Assembly: GCF_900184795.1 (NCBI RefSeq)
Contig: NZ_FXXN01000016.1
Coordinates: forward strand, 1 to 64,000
Reading direction: 5' to 3'
Source: Magnetospirillum sp. 15-1
GTDB taxonomy: Bacteria > Pseudomonadota > Alphaproteobacteria > Rhodospirillales > Magnetospirillaceae
Length of the DNA stretch: 64,000 nt
Part shown: in pieces, positions 44,563-52,595 of the stretch
How the letters are laid out: every line of letters begins with the position of its first letter
Position numbering within the stretch: the first letter of the stretch is position 1
Position numbers and translations under genes: made by a program
The notes under the pieces: model-generated
Told to the model about the DNA's origin: nothing
Database searches by the model: none
The model's input: the letters and a program-made list of their open reading frames with translations, nothing else

Positions 44563-46578
44563 TCAGCGGGCGAGGCGGCGAGCCTGGGCGGTGCGGCAGG
44601 GAGTGGCATCGGCCTGGGCTCGGCCGGCTCCTTCCGCAGTGACGATCGGCGCGCCGAGAATGCCCTTGATCTTCTGGGGCGGAGCGCTGCGGCTGGCGAC
44701 GGTGACATCCAGGGCTTCGGTCCGCAGATCGATGCTGCCGAAGGCCATGGCGCCGGAGCCGGCGGTCTCCACGCCAAGGCCGCGGTCGAGGCTGACCAAC
44801 CCGGCCTTGACCGGAAGGCGGGCCGCCAGACAGCGCAGATGCAGGCCGTCGGCTTCCCGGGCGCCGGCATCCACGTCGCGGGCCAGGCGGGCGGGAAGAT
44901 CGCCCCAACTGTTCTGGGCCAGCACCACCTCGCCCAGGGTAACCGCGAGGCTGCCCTCGGCGGTGCCGGCCATGGTCCGGATATTGGCGCCCTGGGCCTT
45001 GAGGTCGAGGACGAAGTCGGCCTTGGCTCCCTTCAGGGCGCCGCCGGTCAGGAGGGCGGGGTCGACGCCGCCGCCGCTCAGGCGCAGCGCCAGGGTGGGA
45101 ACCTTGGCCGCGGCGTCCAGCCTGACCTCGCCGGTCAGCCTTCCCTCTCCGGCGCGGGCGGCGAAGGCCTCCAGCGCCAGCCGCCCCGCCGTCATGCGTA
45201 ATTCGCCCACGGCGTCGGCCAGGGTGGTCTGCCCCACCTGCAGGCGGGCGGCGGTCAGGGACAGAGCGGCATCCATGTCCTTGATCAGATCAAGCGCCAG
45301 GGGCTCGACACCGAGGATGCGGCCGTCATCGATGGGAATGGCCGGGCGCTGCGGCTGCGAGGACTGGGACGGGGCGCCGGCCCGGGGGGGCGGCAGGGCG
45401 AAATCCCCCAGATTCAACTGGGCGGCGGCCAGACGGCCATACAGACGCGGGCGCGGCGCCAGCACCAGGGACAGCTCCCCGGCCAGATCGCTCTTGCCCA
45501 GGTTGCTCTTCAGGCCGGTGAGGCGCCAGCCGTTCTCGATGTCGGCCAGCCGGGCCGACAGCTTGACCGGTCCGGCATTGGGCAGGTCGAGGCCCAGCAT
45601 GCGCATGGCGCCGCTCAGGGATTCGGCTTCCAGGCCGAAGGCCAGATCCACTCCCCCCAGCCCCAGGGCATCGGCCACTTGCCCCTTGGCGGTGATCAAC
45701 TGGGACTCGCGGCGGCCGATGACGGCGTCGATATCGGACAGGGCGAGCGGGCCGGCGGCATCATTGACGTGGGCTACCAGCTTGAAGGGGCCGAAGGCCT
45801 GGGGGGCGGCCTTGCCGGGGCGCAGGCGCAGCAGATCGGTCAGTTCCTCGCCCTGGGCGCGGATTTCCAGGTCGAGACCCTTGCCGGCCAGCGGCGCCGT
45901 CATGGTGCCGCGCAGGGTGAGGTTGGCGCCTCCGACGGCGCCCTTGATCTGGATGGGATAGGGTTTGGTGCCGCCCAGGGCGGCCAGCGGTCCGATCACC
46001 CCGGTAAGGTCGAAGCGGCTGTCTTGCCAGCGTCCATCCAGTTGCAGCGCCACCGGTCCACCGGCCTCGCTCTCCGGTCGCATCAGGGCCTTGGCCACCT
46101 GGATGGTGCCGCCGTCCCAGCGGATGGCGGCGTCCTCGATCCGCACCTCGGACAAAGCCAGGCGGGTGAGGGGGGCGCCCGACGGGGTGTCGGTGATGTC
46201 GACCGGCTTGAACGCCGCAAGGCGGGCCAGATTCCGCGAATGTATGACCGGACGGATCAGGGTAAGCGATTCCAGCCGGAATTGGCGCAGCGCCAGCGGC
46301 ACCAGGGCGACGCGGGCTTCGATGCGGTCGACATAGACGATGTCGGCGCCCTTGCCGGCCGACAAGGTCACGCCGGTAAAGCTGAGCACCGGCGACGGCC
46401 CCAGCTTCAGCTTGGTGGGACCGGCGAAGCTGAGATCGAGGCCGGTGGCGGCCTTGATCCGGTCGGCCAGGAAGGCGTTGTAGATCTCGGATTTCAGGGC
46501 CTTGCCGGCTCCGATCAGCGCAACCACCAGAACCAGGACCAGGGCGGCAACGATCTTGGCAATCGTGCTCAACCTCAT
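44563..46578 (-). CDS. AsmA-family protein
   Basis: The 671-residue protein has one N-terminal membrane helix (MRLSTIAKIVAALVLVLVVALIGAG). A large periplasmic part follows with the AsmA N-terminal pattern (GPSPVLSFTGVTLS, VYVDRIEARVALVPLALRQFRLESLTLIRPVI) and the C-terminal AsmA domain (about 480-640, VGELRMTAGRLALEAFAARAGEGRLTGEVRLD... GTAEGSLAVTLGEVVL). AsmA-like proteins are thought to bridge membranes and move phospholipids to the outer membrane. It overlaps the HAD gene by ATGA. The last 30 residues are atypical and Ala/Arg-rich. Confidence 0.87.
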   Translation of the reverse strand: MRLSTIAKIVAALVLVLVVALIGAGKALKSEIYNAFLADRIKAATGLDLSFAGPTKLKLGPSPVLSFTGVTLSAGKGADIVYVDRIEARVALVPLALRQFRLESLTLIRPVIHSRNLARLAAFKPVDITDTPSGAPLTRLALSEVRIEDAAIRWDGGTIQVAKALMRPESEAGGPVALQLDGRWQDSRFDLTGVIGPLAALGGTKPYPIQIKGAVGGANLTLRGTMTAPLAGKGLDLEIRAQGEELTDLLRLRPGKAAPQAFGPFKLVAHVNDAAGPLALSDIDAVIGRRESQLITAKGQVADALGLGGVDLAFGLEAESLSGAMRMLGLDLPNAGPVKLSARLADIENGWRLTGLKSNLGKSDLAGELSLVLAPRPRLYGRLAAAQLNLGDFALPPPRAGAPSQSSQPQRPAIPIDDGRILGVEPLALDLIKDMDAALSLTAARLQVGQTTLADAVGELRMTAGRLALEAFAARAGEGRLTGEVRLDAAAKVPTLALRLSGGGVDPALLTGGALKGAKADFVLDLKAQGANIRTMAGTAEGSLAVTLGEVVLAQNSWGDLPARLARDVDAGAREADGLHLRCLAARLPVKAGLVSLDRGLGVETAGSGAMAFGSIDLRTEALDVTVASRSAPPQKIKGILGAPIVTAEGAGRAQADATPCRTAQARRLAR

Positions 46579-47270
46579 TCGGTATCTCCGGTGTTGGCCT
46601 TATCTCCGGTGATGGCGTCCAGCACCTCGGTCAGGTTGTCGAAGGTGTCGAGCACCACCTGGGCGCCGGCGCGCTGCAGTTCATCCAGGGAGTGATAGCC
46701 CCACGACACGCCGACGGCGGCGGTGCGGGCGGCGGAAGCCATGGCCATGTCATAGGCGGTGTCGCCGATCATGACGATCTCGCCCGGCTCCAGCCCGCAA
46801 TCGGCGGCGGCCCGGCGCAGCATGGCCGGGTTGGGCTTGCTGGGATTGTCGTCGGCGGTCTGGATGGTGACGAAGCGGCCCTGGAGGTCGTGGGCCTCCA
46901 GCAGGGAATCGACGCCGCGCCGCGACTTGCCGGTGGCGATTCCCAGCAGCCAGCCCTCGCCCTCCAGGCGGTCGAGGGCTTCCTTCACGCCGGGAAACAG
47001 CGGCTCCATGGTGTCGGGCAGCAGGCGCATGGCGCGGAAGGCTTCCTTGTAGGCGTCGGCCACGGCGCGGTGAACGGTGGGATTGGCCCAGGGCAGCAGC
47101 ACGGCGCAGGCATCCACCAGCGACAGGCCGATGATGCGGCGCACCTGTTCGGGCCGGGGAATGCCCAGATTCAGGTTGCTCCACGCCTCGGTCATGGCCG
47201 AAACGATATTATGCTGGCTGTCCACCAGGGTGCCGTCCACATCGAAGACGGCAAGGCGCAGATGGGACAT
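46575..47270 (-). CDS. HAD-superfamily phosphatase, Gph-like
   Basis: The 231-residue enzyme has HAD motif I VFDVDGTLVDS (nucleophile Asp9, acid Asp11), motif II GIATGKSRRGVD, the Lys region KPNPAML, and motif IV VMIGDTAYDMAMA. A helical cap lies between I and II, as in phosphoglycolate phosphatase. The substrate cannot be decided. ATG 47270 fits the family start. It is the second gene of the rluC-HAD-AsmA-ATP12 run, where HAD and RluC genes are regular neighbours in alphaproteobacteria. Confidence 0.88.
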   Translation of the reverse strand: MSHLRLAVFDVDGTLVDSQHNIVSAMTEAWSNLNLGIPRPEQVRRIIGLSLVDACAVLLPWANPTVHRAVADAYKEAFRAMRLLPDTMEPLFPGVKEALDRLEGEGWLLGIATGKSRRGVDSLLEAHDLQGRFVTIQTADDNPSKPNPAMLRRAAADCGLEPGEIVMIGDTAYDMAMASAARTAAVGVSWGYHSLDELQRAGAQVVLDTFDNLTEVLDAITGDKANTGDTE

Positions 47271-47367
47271 CGGGCTCCGGCGCGCTGCTCGTATTTTTCG
47301 TAGGGTTATCTTACCCCATCGGGGCCCCACAACCAACCGCCGGAATGCGGCGGAATGATGACGTCTT

Positions 47368-48360
47368 CTAATCTTCCTCGAAGGACACGAAGGGCGGGCC
47401 GGATTCGCCCTCGGTGAAGCCGAAGAAGTCGAAGCTGGCCTTGATATGGGGCGGCAGCGGCGCCGAAATCTCCAGCGGCTTGCCGGTGCGCGGATGGGGC
47501 AGGCGCACGGCGCGGGCGTGCAGGTGCAGCTTGCGCGATACGCCGGTGCCCTCGATCAGGGCGGCCGCCCCGCCATACTTGCCGTCGCCCATGATGGGAG
47601 TGCCCAGCAGCAGGCAATGGGCGCGCAACTGGTGGGTGCGCCCGGTTCGCGGCTCCAGTTCCAGCCAGGCGGCCCGCTTCAGGGTGGAATCCACCACGCG
47701 GTAATAGGTGACGGCGTGCTTGCCGTCCTCCTTGTCCACCGCCACCTTCTCGCCGGCCTTGCCGGGCAGCTTGGCGAGGGGAGCATCGATGCGGCCCTGG
47801 GGATAGCGCGGCACGCCGGCCACCAGCGCCCAATAGCACTTGCGGGCGGCGCGGCTTTTGAAGGCGGCGGCCAGCTTGGCGGCGGCATTGGCGGTGCGGC
47901 CCAGCAGCAGCACCCCCGAGGTGTCCTTGTCCAGACGATGGACCAGCTTGGGGCGGCCGCCATCGAAGGACAGCGCGTCCAGCCAGGCGTCCAGATGCTT
48001 GTCGGCCATGCCGGTGCCGCCCTGTACCGCCAGACCCGGCGGCTTGTTGAGGGCAATGATGTCGTCGTCCATGTAGATGACCGCGTCGCGCAGCATGCGG
48101 GCGGTCTTCTCGTCCACCGGCGCGGGCTTGACCTCGCGGGGGGGCGCCTCGGCGGCGGGCAGCGGCGGGATGCGCACGCTTTGCCCGGCTTCCAGCCGCT
48201 GGTTGGATTTGGCGCGCTTGCCGTCCACCCGGACGTTGCCGGCGCGCAGCCACTTTTCCAGCAGCCCATGGCTGACGGTGGGGAAATGGCGCTTGAACCA
48301 GCGGTCGAGGCGAATCTCGGCCTCTTCCTCGGCGATGGTCAGGGTCTGGACTTCACTCAT
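47368..48360 (-). CDS. RluC/RluD-family 23S rRNA pseudouridine synthase
   Basis: The 330-residue enzyme has an N-terminal S4 RNA-binding domain (IRLDRWFKRHFPTVSHGLLEKWLRAGNVRVDGKRAK) and the RluA-type catalytic domain. The latter shows the catalytic Asp in KLVHRLDKDTSGVLLLGRT, plus ALNKPPGLAVQGG and EPRTGRTHQLRAHCLLLGTPIMGDGKYGG. The fold and S4 domain suggest RluC or RluD; which uridines are modified is not visible. It leads the minus-strand run and is divergent from the chemoreceptor gene. Confidence 0.9.
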   Translation of the reverse strand: MSEVQTLTIAEEEAEIRLDRWFKRHFPTVSHGLLEKWLRAGNVRVDGKRAKSNQRLEAGQSVRIPPLPAAEAPPREVKPAPVDEKTARMLRDAVIYMDDDIIALNKPPGLAVQGGTGMADKHLDAWLDALSFDGGRPKLVHRLDKDTSGVLLLGRTANAAAKLAAAFKSRAARKCYWALVAGVPRYPQGRIDAPLAKLPGKAGEKVAVDKEDGKHAVTYYRVVDSTLKRAAWLELEPRTGRTHQLRAHCLLLGTPIMGDGKYGGAAALIEGTGVSRKLHLHARAVRLPHPRTGKPLEISAPLPPHIKASFDFFGFTEGESGPPFVSFEED

Positions 48361-48572
48361 GGGGCGGACCCTAACGGCGGGACGGGGCAGGGCACAACAG
48401 AAACTTTTCTCGAAATATCATAGTTAGGGGGTCGGAGATTCTCATTAGTACTCTTGAATACGTAAAAACTCATACCATTCTAAAGGTGTGCACTCCCGTA
48501 TATCCAAAGGTAGATTTAGTTGTGCGGAAAAATCAACCGGACGGGGTGATCGAGCCGGAATGGAGAGTGTCG

Positions 48573-50732
48573 ATGCGTGATAATGGACCGATTACCAACC
48601 GTGAAGTGGAATTGCGGGACGGCGACATGCTGGTGTCGCGCACTGATGCCGGCGGCCGCATCACCTTCGTCAATAAGGCGTTCATCGATATCAGCGGCTT
48701 CACCGAGCAAGAGCTGCTGGGCGCCCCCCACAACGTGGTGCGCCATCCCCATATGCCCAAGGAGGCGTTCACCGATCTGTGGGTGGCCATCAAGTCCGGG
48801 CGGCCGTGGGAAGGCTATGTCAAGAACCGCACCAAGACCGGCGACCATTACTGGGTGCTGGCCAACGTCACGCCGTTTATGGAAGAGGGACGGATCGCCG
48901 GCTTCATCTCCATCCGCTCCAAGCCGACCCGCGCCCAGATCAATGCCGCCGAGCAGGCTTATCAGCTGTTCCGCGACGGCAAGGCCCAGGGACTGACCAT
49001 CCGTGACGGGCGGGTGGTGTCCACCGGATTGGCCGGCAAGCTTGCCGAGTTGAAGAATTCCATCGCCGGACGTCTGTGCGGAGTGCTGGCGACGCTGGGC
49101 GTACTGATGCTGGTGGTGGGCTGGCTGGGCATTTCCGGCATGCGCGGCATCGGCAACGATGTGCGCGAGGTCTATCAGGAGAACACCCTGCCGGCCATCG
49201 ATCTGGCCGAGATCGCCGATCTGGCGCAGGAAAACTATCGCCAGATCGCCAGCATCGCGCTCCAGTTACAGACCAACCAGCATTGGGTGCCGGTCAGCGA
49301 GCGGCTGGCCGCCATCGAGGCCAATTCGCAGGCCATCAACCACAAGTGGGAACACTATGCCCAGGGCAGCCATCCGGCCGAGGAGGTGGCCCTGATCGAA
49401 AAATTCGCCAAGGCGCGGACAGCCTTTCGCGACCAGGGACTGCTGCCCGCCCTGGACCTTACCCGCAAGGCCGATGGTCCCGCCCTGGCCAAGCATTTCG
49501 GCGAAACCATGCGGCCGCTCTATAACGCCAACCATGTCGCGCTCAAGGACCTGATCACCTATCAGAGCCGGGATGCCGGCAAGACCTATGCCAGGGCCGA
49601 ACAGAACCTGTCGTCGAAGGCCATGCTGGTGGTCGGCGCCCTGGTCGTCGCCATCATCCTGGGCTTCGTCCTGGCCGTCTGGATACTGGCCGGCATCCGC
49701 AACCCCTTGAAGGCCATGGAGCGCCATTTCGACGCCATCGCCGCCGGCAATCAGGCCCATGAGATTCCGGCGGCCGACGTGCATGAGTTCGGGCAACTGC
49801 ACTCGCTGTTGCGCGCCCTCAAGGCCCGGCTCGGCTATTCCGCCCTGGAAAAGGCCGAGCTGGACCGTCAGGCCGAGGAAAACCGCAAGGCCGAGCTCAA
49901 CCGCGTCGCCAAATCCCTGGAAGATCGCGTCAAGGGGGTGGTCGACCTGATCGACGTATCGTCGGGCTCGCTGCTGGGCAACGCCCAGACCCTGTCTGCC
50001 AATGCCCAGCAGACCATGGCCCAGGCGAGCAACGTCACCGCCATGACCGGACAGGTTACCGCCAATGTCCAGTCGGTGTCGGCGGCGACCCAGGAACTGT
50101 CGTCCTCGGTCACCGAGATTTCCCGTCAGGTAGCCCATGCCGCCACCATCTCGGGGGATGCGGTGCGTCAGGCGGGCGAGACCGACCGCATGGTGCGCGG
50201 TCTGGCCGAGGCGGCCCAGAAGATCGGCGACGTGGTCAGCCTGATCAACGATATCGCGGCCCAGACCAACCTTTTGGCACTCAACGCCACCATCGAGGCG
50301 GCCAGGGCCGGCGACGCTGGCAAGGGCTTCGCCGTGGTCGCCAACGAGGTCAAGCATCTGGCCAACCAGACCGCCAGGGCCACCGAGGAGATCGGCCAGC
50401 AGGTCAATGCCATCCAGTCCGAGACCCGGTCGGCGGTGGACGCCATCCGCTCCATCTCGGGCACCATCGAGAATATCAGCGAGTTGTCCTCGGCCATCGC
50501 GGCGGCGGTGGAGGAGCAGGGCGCCGCCACCGCCGAGATCGCCCGTTCGGTGGAGCAGGCGGCCCACGGCACCGCCTCGGCCGCCGAGAACGTCGAGGTG
50601 GTCTCGGGCGCCGCCGAGGAAACCAAGATGATGTCGGATCAGGTCTACGACGCCGCCAACGGCCTCAAGGGCGCCTCCGACCAGTTGGCCCTGGAGGTGG
50701 CGGGCTTTATCCGCGAGATCCGCTGCGCGTAG
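48573..50732 (+). CDS. Methyl-accepting chemoreceptor with N-terminal PAS (Aer-like)
   Basis: The 719-residue receptor has an Aer-like PAS domain (about 15-125, [24 protein letters not shown]... [35 protein letters not shown]) and two membrane helices (about 165-185 and 350-375) enclosing a periplasmic four-helix region. A HAMP-like linker follows, then the signalling domain with the hairpin tip [37 protein letters not shown]. The PAS pattern suggests redox or oxygen taxis; FAD binding is possible but unproven. ATG 48573 has GGAGAG upstream; GTG 48486 is less likely. Its partner cheB in this window is frameshifted. Confidence 0.9.
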   Translation: MRDNGPITNREVELRDGDMLVSRTDAGGRITFVNKAFIDISGFTEQELLGAPHNVVRHPHMPKEAFTDLWVAIKSGRPWEGYVKNRTKTGDHYWVLANVTPFMEEGRIAGFISIRSKPTRAQINAAEQAYQLFRDGKAQGLTIRDGRVVSTGLAGKLAELKNSIAGRLCGVLATLGVLMLVVGWLGISGMRGIGNDVREVYQENTLPAIDLAEIADLAQENYRQIASIALQLQTNQHWVPVSERLAAIEANSQAINHKWEHYAQGSHPAEEVALIEKFAKARTAFRDQGLLPALDLTRKADGPALAKHFGETMRPLYNANHVALKDLITYQSRDAGKTYARAEQNLSSKAMLVVGALVVAIILGFVLAVWILAGIRNPLKAMERHFDAIAAGNQAHEIPAADVHEFGQLHSLLRALKARLGYSALEKAELDRQAEENRKAELNRVAKSLEDRVKGVVDLIDVSSGSLLGNAQTLSANAQQTMAQASNVTAMTGQVTANVQSVSAATQELSSSVTEISRQVAHAATISGDAVRQAGETDRMVRGLAEAAQKIGDVVSLINDIAAQTNLLALNATIEAARAGDAGKGFAVVANEVKHLANQTARATEEIGQQVNAIQSETRSAVDAIRSISGTIENISELSSAIAAAVEEQGAATAEIARSVEQAAHGTASAAENVEVVSGAAEETKMMSDQVYDAANGLKGASDQLALEVAGFIREIRCA

Positions 50733-50751
50733 AGGGCGCCGGTTCGGAGAC

Positions 50752-51732
50752 TCAGGCCTCGGTCTTCTCGGCCGAGGCCTTTGCCTTGGCGGTGGAGTGC
50801 TCGATGTAGTGCCAGGCGAACAGGGCCGGCAGGCCCATCAGCAATTCACGCCCGCGCTTGAGCAGCGATACCGCCAGGGCGATCTCGGTGGGCAGGCCCA
50901 GCACGGCGCCCACCAGCATGTAGCCGCCTTCCTGCAGGCCGATGGCGCCGGGCACCACGAAGGCCACCGAGCGGATAGCGTAGATGATGCTTTCCAGGGC
51001 CAGCACCTCGGCCAGCCCCATGGGATAGCCCAGCAGGCGCAGCGCCACCCAGGCCTCCAGCGCGCCCGCCGCCCAGGCCAGGACGTGCCAGAAGACCGAG
51101 CGGGCGAAGCGGCGGTGGTTGGCATAGAGGGCGTTGACGGCGGCATGCACCCCCGAATCGGCATCGGGGGCGTCCCAGGCATGGGGCATGATCCTGGACG
51201 GCAGGGTCTCGAGGAACCGCATCACCACCGAGCGCTGCAGCGCCACGAAGACGGCCAGACCGGGGATGCTGACGCCCAGGGCGATCAGCGCCCAGCGGGT
51301 GACCGCCGCGTCGGGATAGAGATGCAGCCACAGGCCGACGCCCAGCAGGCTGAAGAAGAACTGGGCGATGGCCTCGGCGGTGACGTCCACCATGACGATG
51401 GCGCTGGCATCGGCGACGCGGAAGCCGTAGCGGGTCATCAGGCGGATGGCGGCCATCTCGCCCGACAGCGGCAGGATGCCGGCCAGTTCGCCCACTCCGT
51501 CCTTGATCCAGCGGGCCACCGAGAATTTCAGGGTGGGGACGTCGTCTTGCAGCAGGCCCCAGGCGATGCCGCACAGCGCCACCGGCAAAGCGTGGGTCAG
51601 CGCCATCAGCGCCACGCCGCTCCAGCCGGCGGTATCGAGCGCCCCGCCCACGTCGCCGAAGCCATCGCGCATGTACCAGGCGGCGATGACGATCAGGACG
51701 ATGACGCCCAGGCGCAGCAGGTTGCCTTTCAT
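50752..51732 (-). CDS. hpnL: Hopanoid-associated membrane protein HpnL
   Basis: The 326-residue membrane protein has about seven to eight helices and the lysylphosphatidylglycerol-synthase/flippase-type TM pattern (GELAGILPLSGEMAAIRLMTRYGF, ALESIIYAIRSVAFVVPGAIGLQEGGYMLVGAVLGLP). HpnL occurs with hpnK and hpnN in hopanoid-making bacteria; its reaction is not known. ATG 51732 overlaps the hpnK stop. A longer frame to 52119 is the shadow of hpnK. The family name rests on pattern and on the neighbours. Confidence 0.8.
   Translation of the reverse strand: MKGNLLRLGVIVLIVIAAWYMRDGFGDVGGALDTAGWSGVALMALTHALPVALCGIAWGLLQDDVPTLKFSVARWIKDGVGELAGILPLSGEMAAIRLMTRYGFRVADASAIVMVDVTAEAIAQFFFSLLGVGLWLHLYPDAAVTRWALIALGVSIPGLAVFVALQRSVVMRFLETLPSRIMPHAWDAPDADSGVHAAVNALYANHRRFARSVFWHVLAWAAGALEAWVALRLLGYPMGLAEVLALESIIYAIRSVAFVVPGAIGLQEGGYMLVGAVLGLPTEIALAVSLLKRGRELLMGLPALFAWHYIEHSTAKAKASAEKTEA
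50754..50783 (+). terminator. Terminator for the chemoreceptor gene inside the hpnL 3' end
   Basis: AGGCCTCGG pairs with CCGAGGCCT across 9 bases, followed by ttt. It stands 21 bases after the chemoreceptor stop and overlaps the last codons of the convergent hpnL. The U-tract is short. Confidence 0.5.
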
Positions 51733-52595
51733 CGGCGTGCCGCCTCCTGCGCGAAGGTGGTCAGCGTGATGCCCAACGCGGCGACCTTGCGGCGGTTTTC
51801 CGGAGCGATCAGCGCCTTGTACTCCTCGTCGATGCGGTAATGGGGCGGCATGGGCCGCGGTGCCGTCCAATGTCCGGTGGCGGGATGGCTGTAGATTTCC
51901 GACAGGCCGTCGGGCAGCACGTCCAGGAACGAGTTCACCTTGGCGGCGTCCATCTGGCCCGAATCGTTGATGCCGAAGGCCCGTTCGTTGACCACCAGCC
52001 CCCTGGCCCTGGCCTTGGCCGCCATGGCGCGGTTGCGCCGCCAGTGGAAGATGCCGTTGAGCAGGCGGGTGCCCAGCCTGTCGCCCCGCGCCCGGTATGA
52101 GCGCAGCGGCGGTTCCCACGGAATGCGGATGCCCGGCGCGCCGTACTCCACCGCCAGTTCGAGCACCAGATCGAATACGGTGGGGTGCTGGTGGTAGTGG
52201 TGATGGAAGTCCACATGGGCCAGAGGCAGGCCGGTGGCCTTGAACAGCTCGAACTGGGCGCGCATCTCGGCGGTGACCTGACGCTGCGCGTCCTTGGACA
52301 GAAAGATGCGGGTGCCGAGCCGCACCAGATCGCGGGTGAACAGGCCCTGCTCGTTGACCAGATCGGGAATCCGCGACGGCGCCAGGGCGGGGATGCCGTC
52401 CACCAGGGTGACGTGCAGTCCGACGCCCAGATTGGGCAGCCGCCGGGCGCGCTCCACCGCGTCGTCCACCGCGCCTTCGGTGACCATCAGGCTGGCGGCG
52501 GTCAGGATGCCGTCGACATGGCCCTCCTCCACCGCCTGATTGACCTGGAGGGAGCGGCCGAAATCATCGGCGGTGACGATCAGGCGCTTGCTCAC
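51729..52595 (-). CDS. hpnK: HpnK, YdjC-family deacetylase of the hopanoid cluster
   Basis: The 288-residue protein is a YdjC-type carbohydrate deacetylase-like enzyme. It has the metal-binding Asp pair in IVTADDFGRS (residues 7-16), His in VGLHVTLVDG and the HVDFHHHYHQHP motif. In hopanoid clusters HpnK is thought to act on the sugar side chain, perhaps deacetylating the glucosaminyl hopanoid intermediate; this is not proven. It lies between hpnN and hpnL, overlapping both by 4 bases, so the three proteins are co-translated. Confidence 0.85.
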   Translation of the reverse strand: MSKRLIVTADDFGRSLQVNQAVEEGHVDGILTAASLMVTEGAVDDAVERARRLPNLGVGLHVTLVDGIPALAPSRIPDLVNEQGLFTRDLVRLGTRIFLSKDAQRQVTAEMRAQFELFKATGLPLAHVDFHHHYHQHPTVFDLVLELAVEYGAPGIRIPWEPPLRSYRARGDRLGTRLLNGIFHWRRNRAMAAKARARGLVVNERAFGINDSGQMDAAKVNSFLDVLPDGLSEIYSHPATGHWTAPRPMPPHYRIDEEYKALIAPENRRKVAALGITLTTFAQEAARR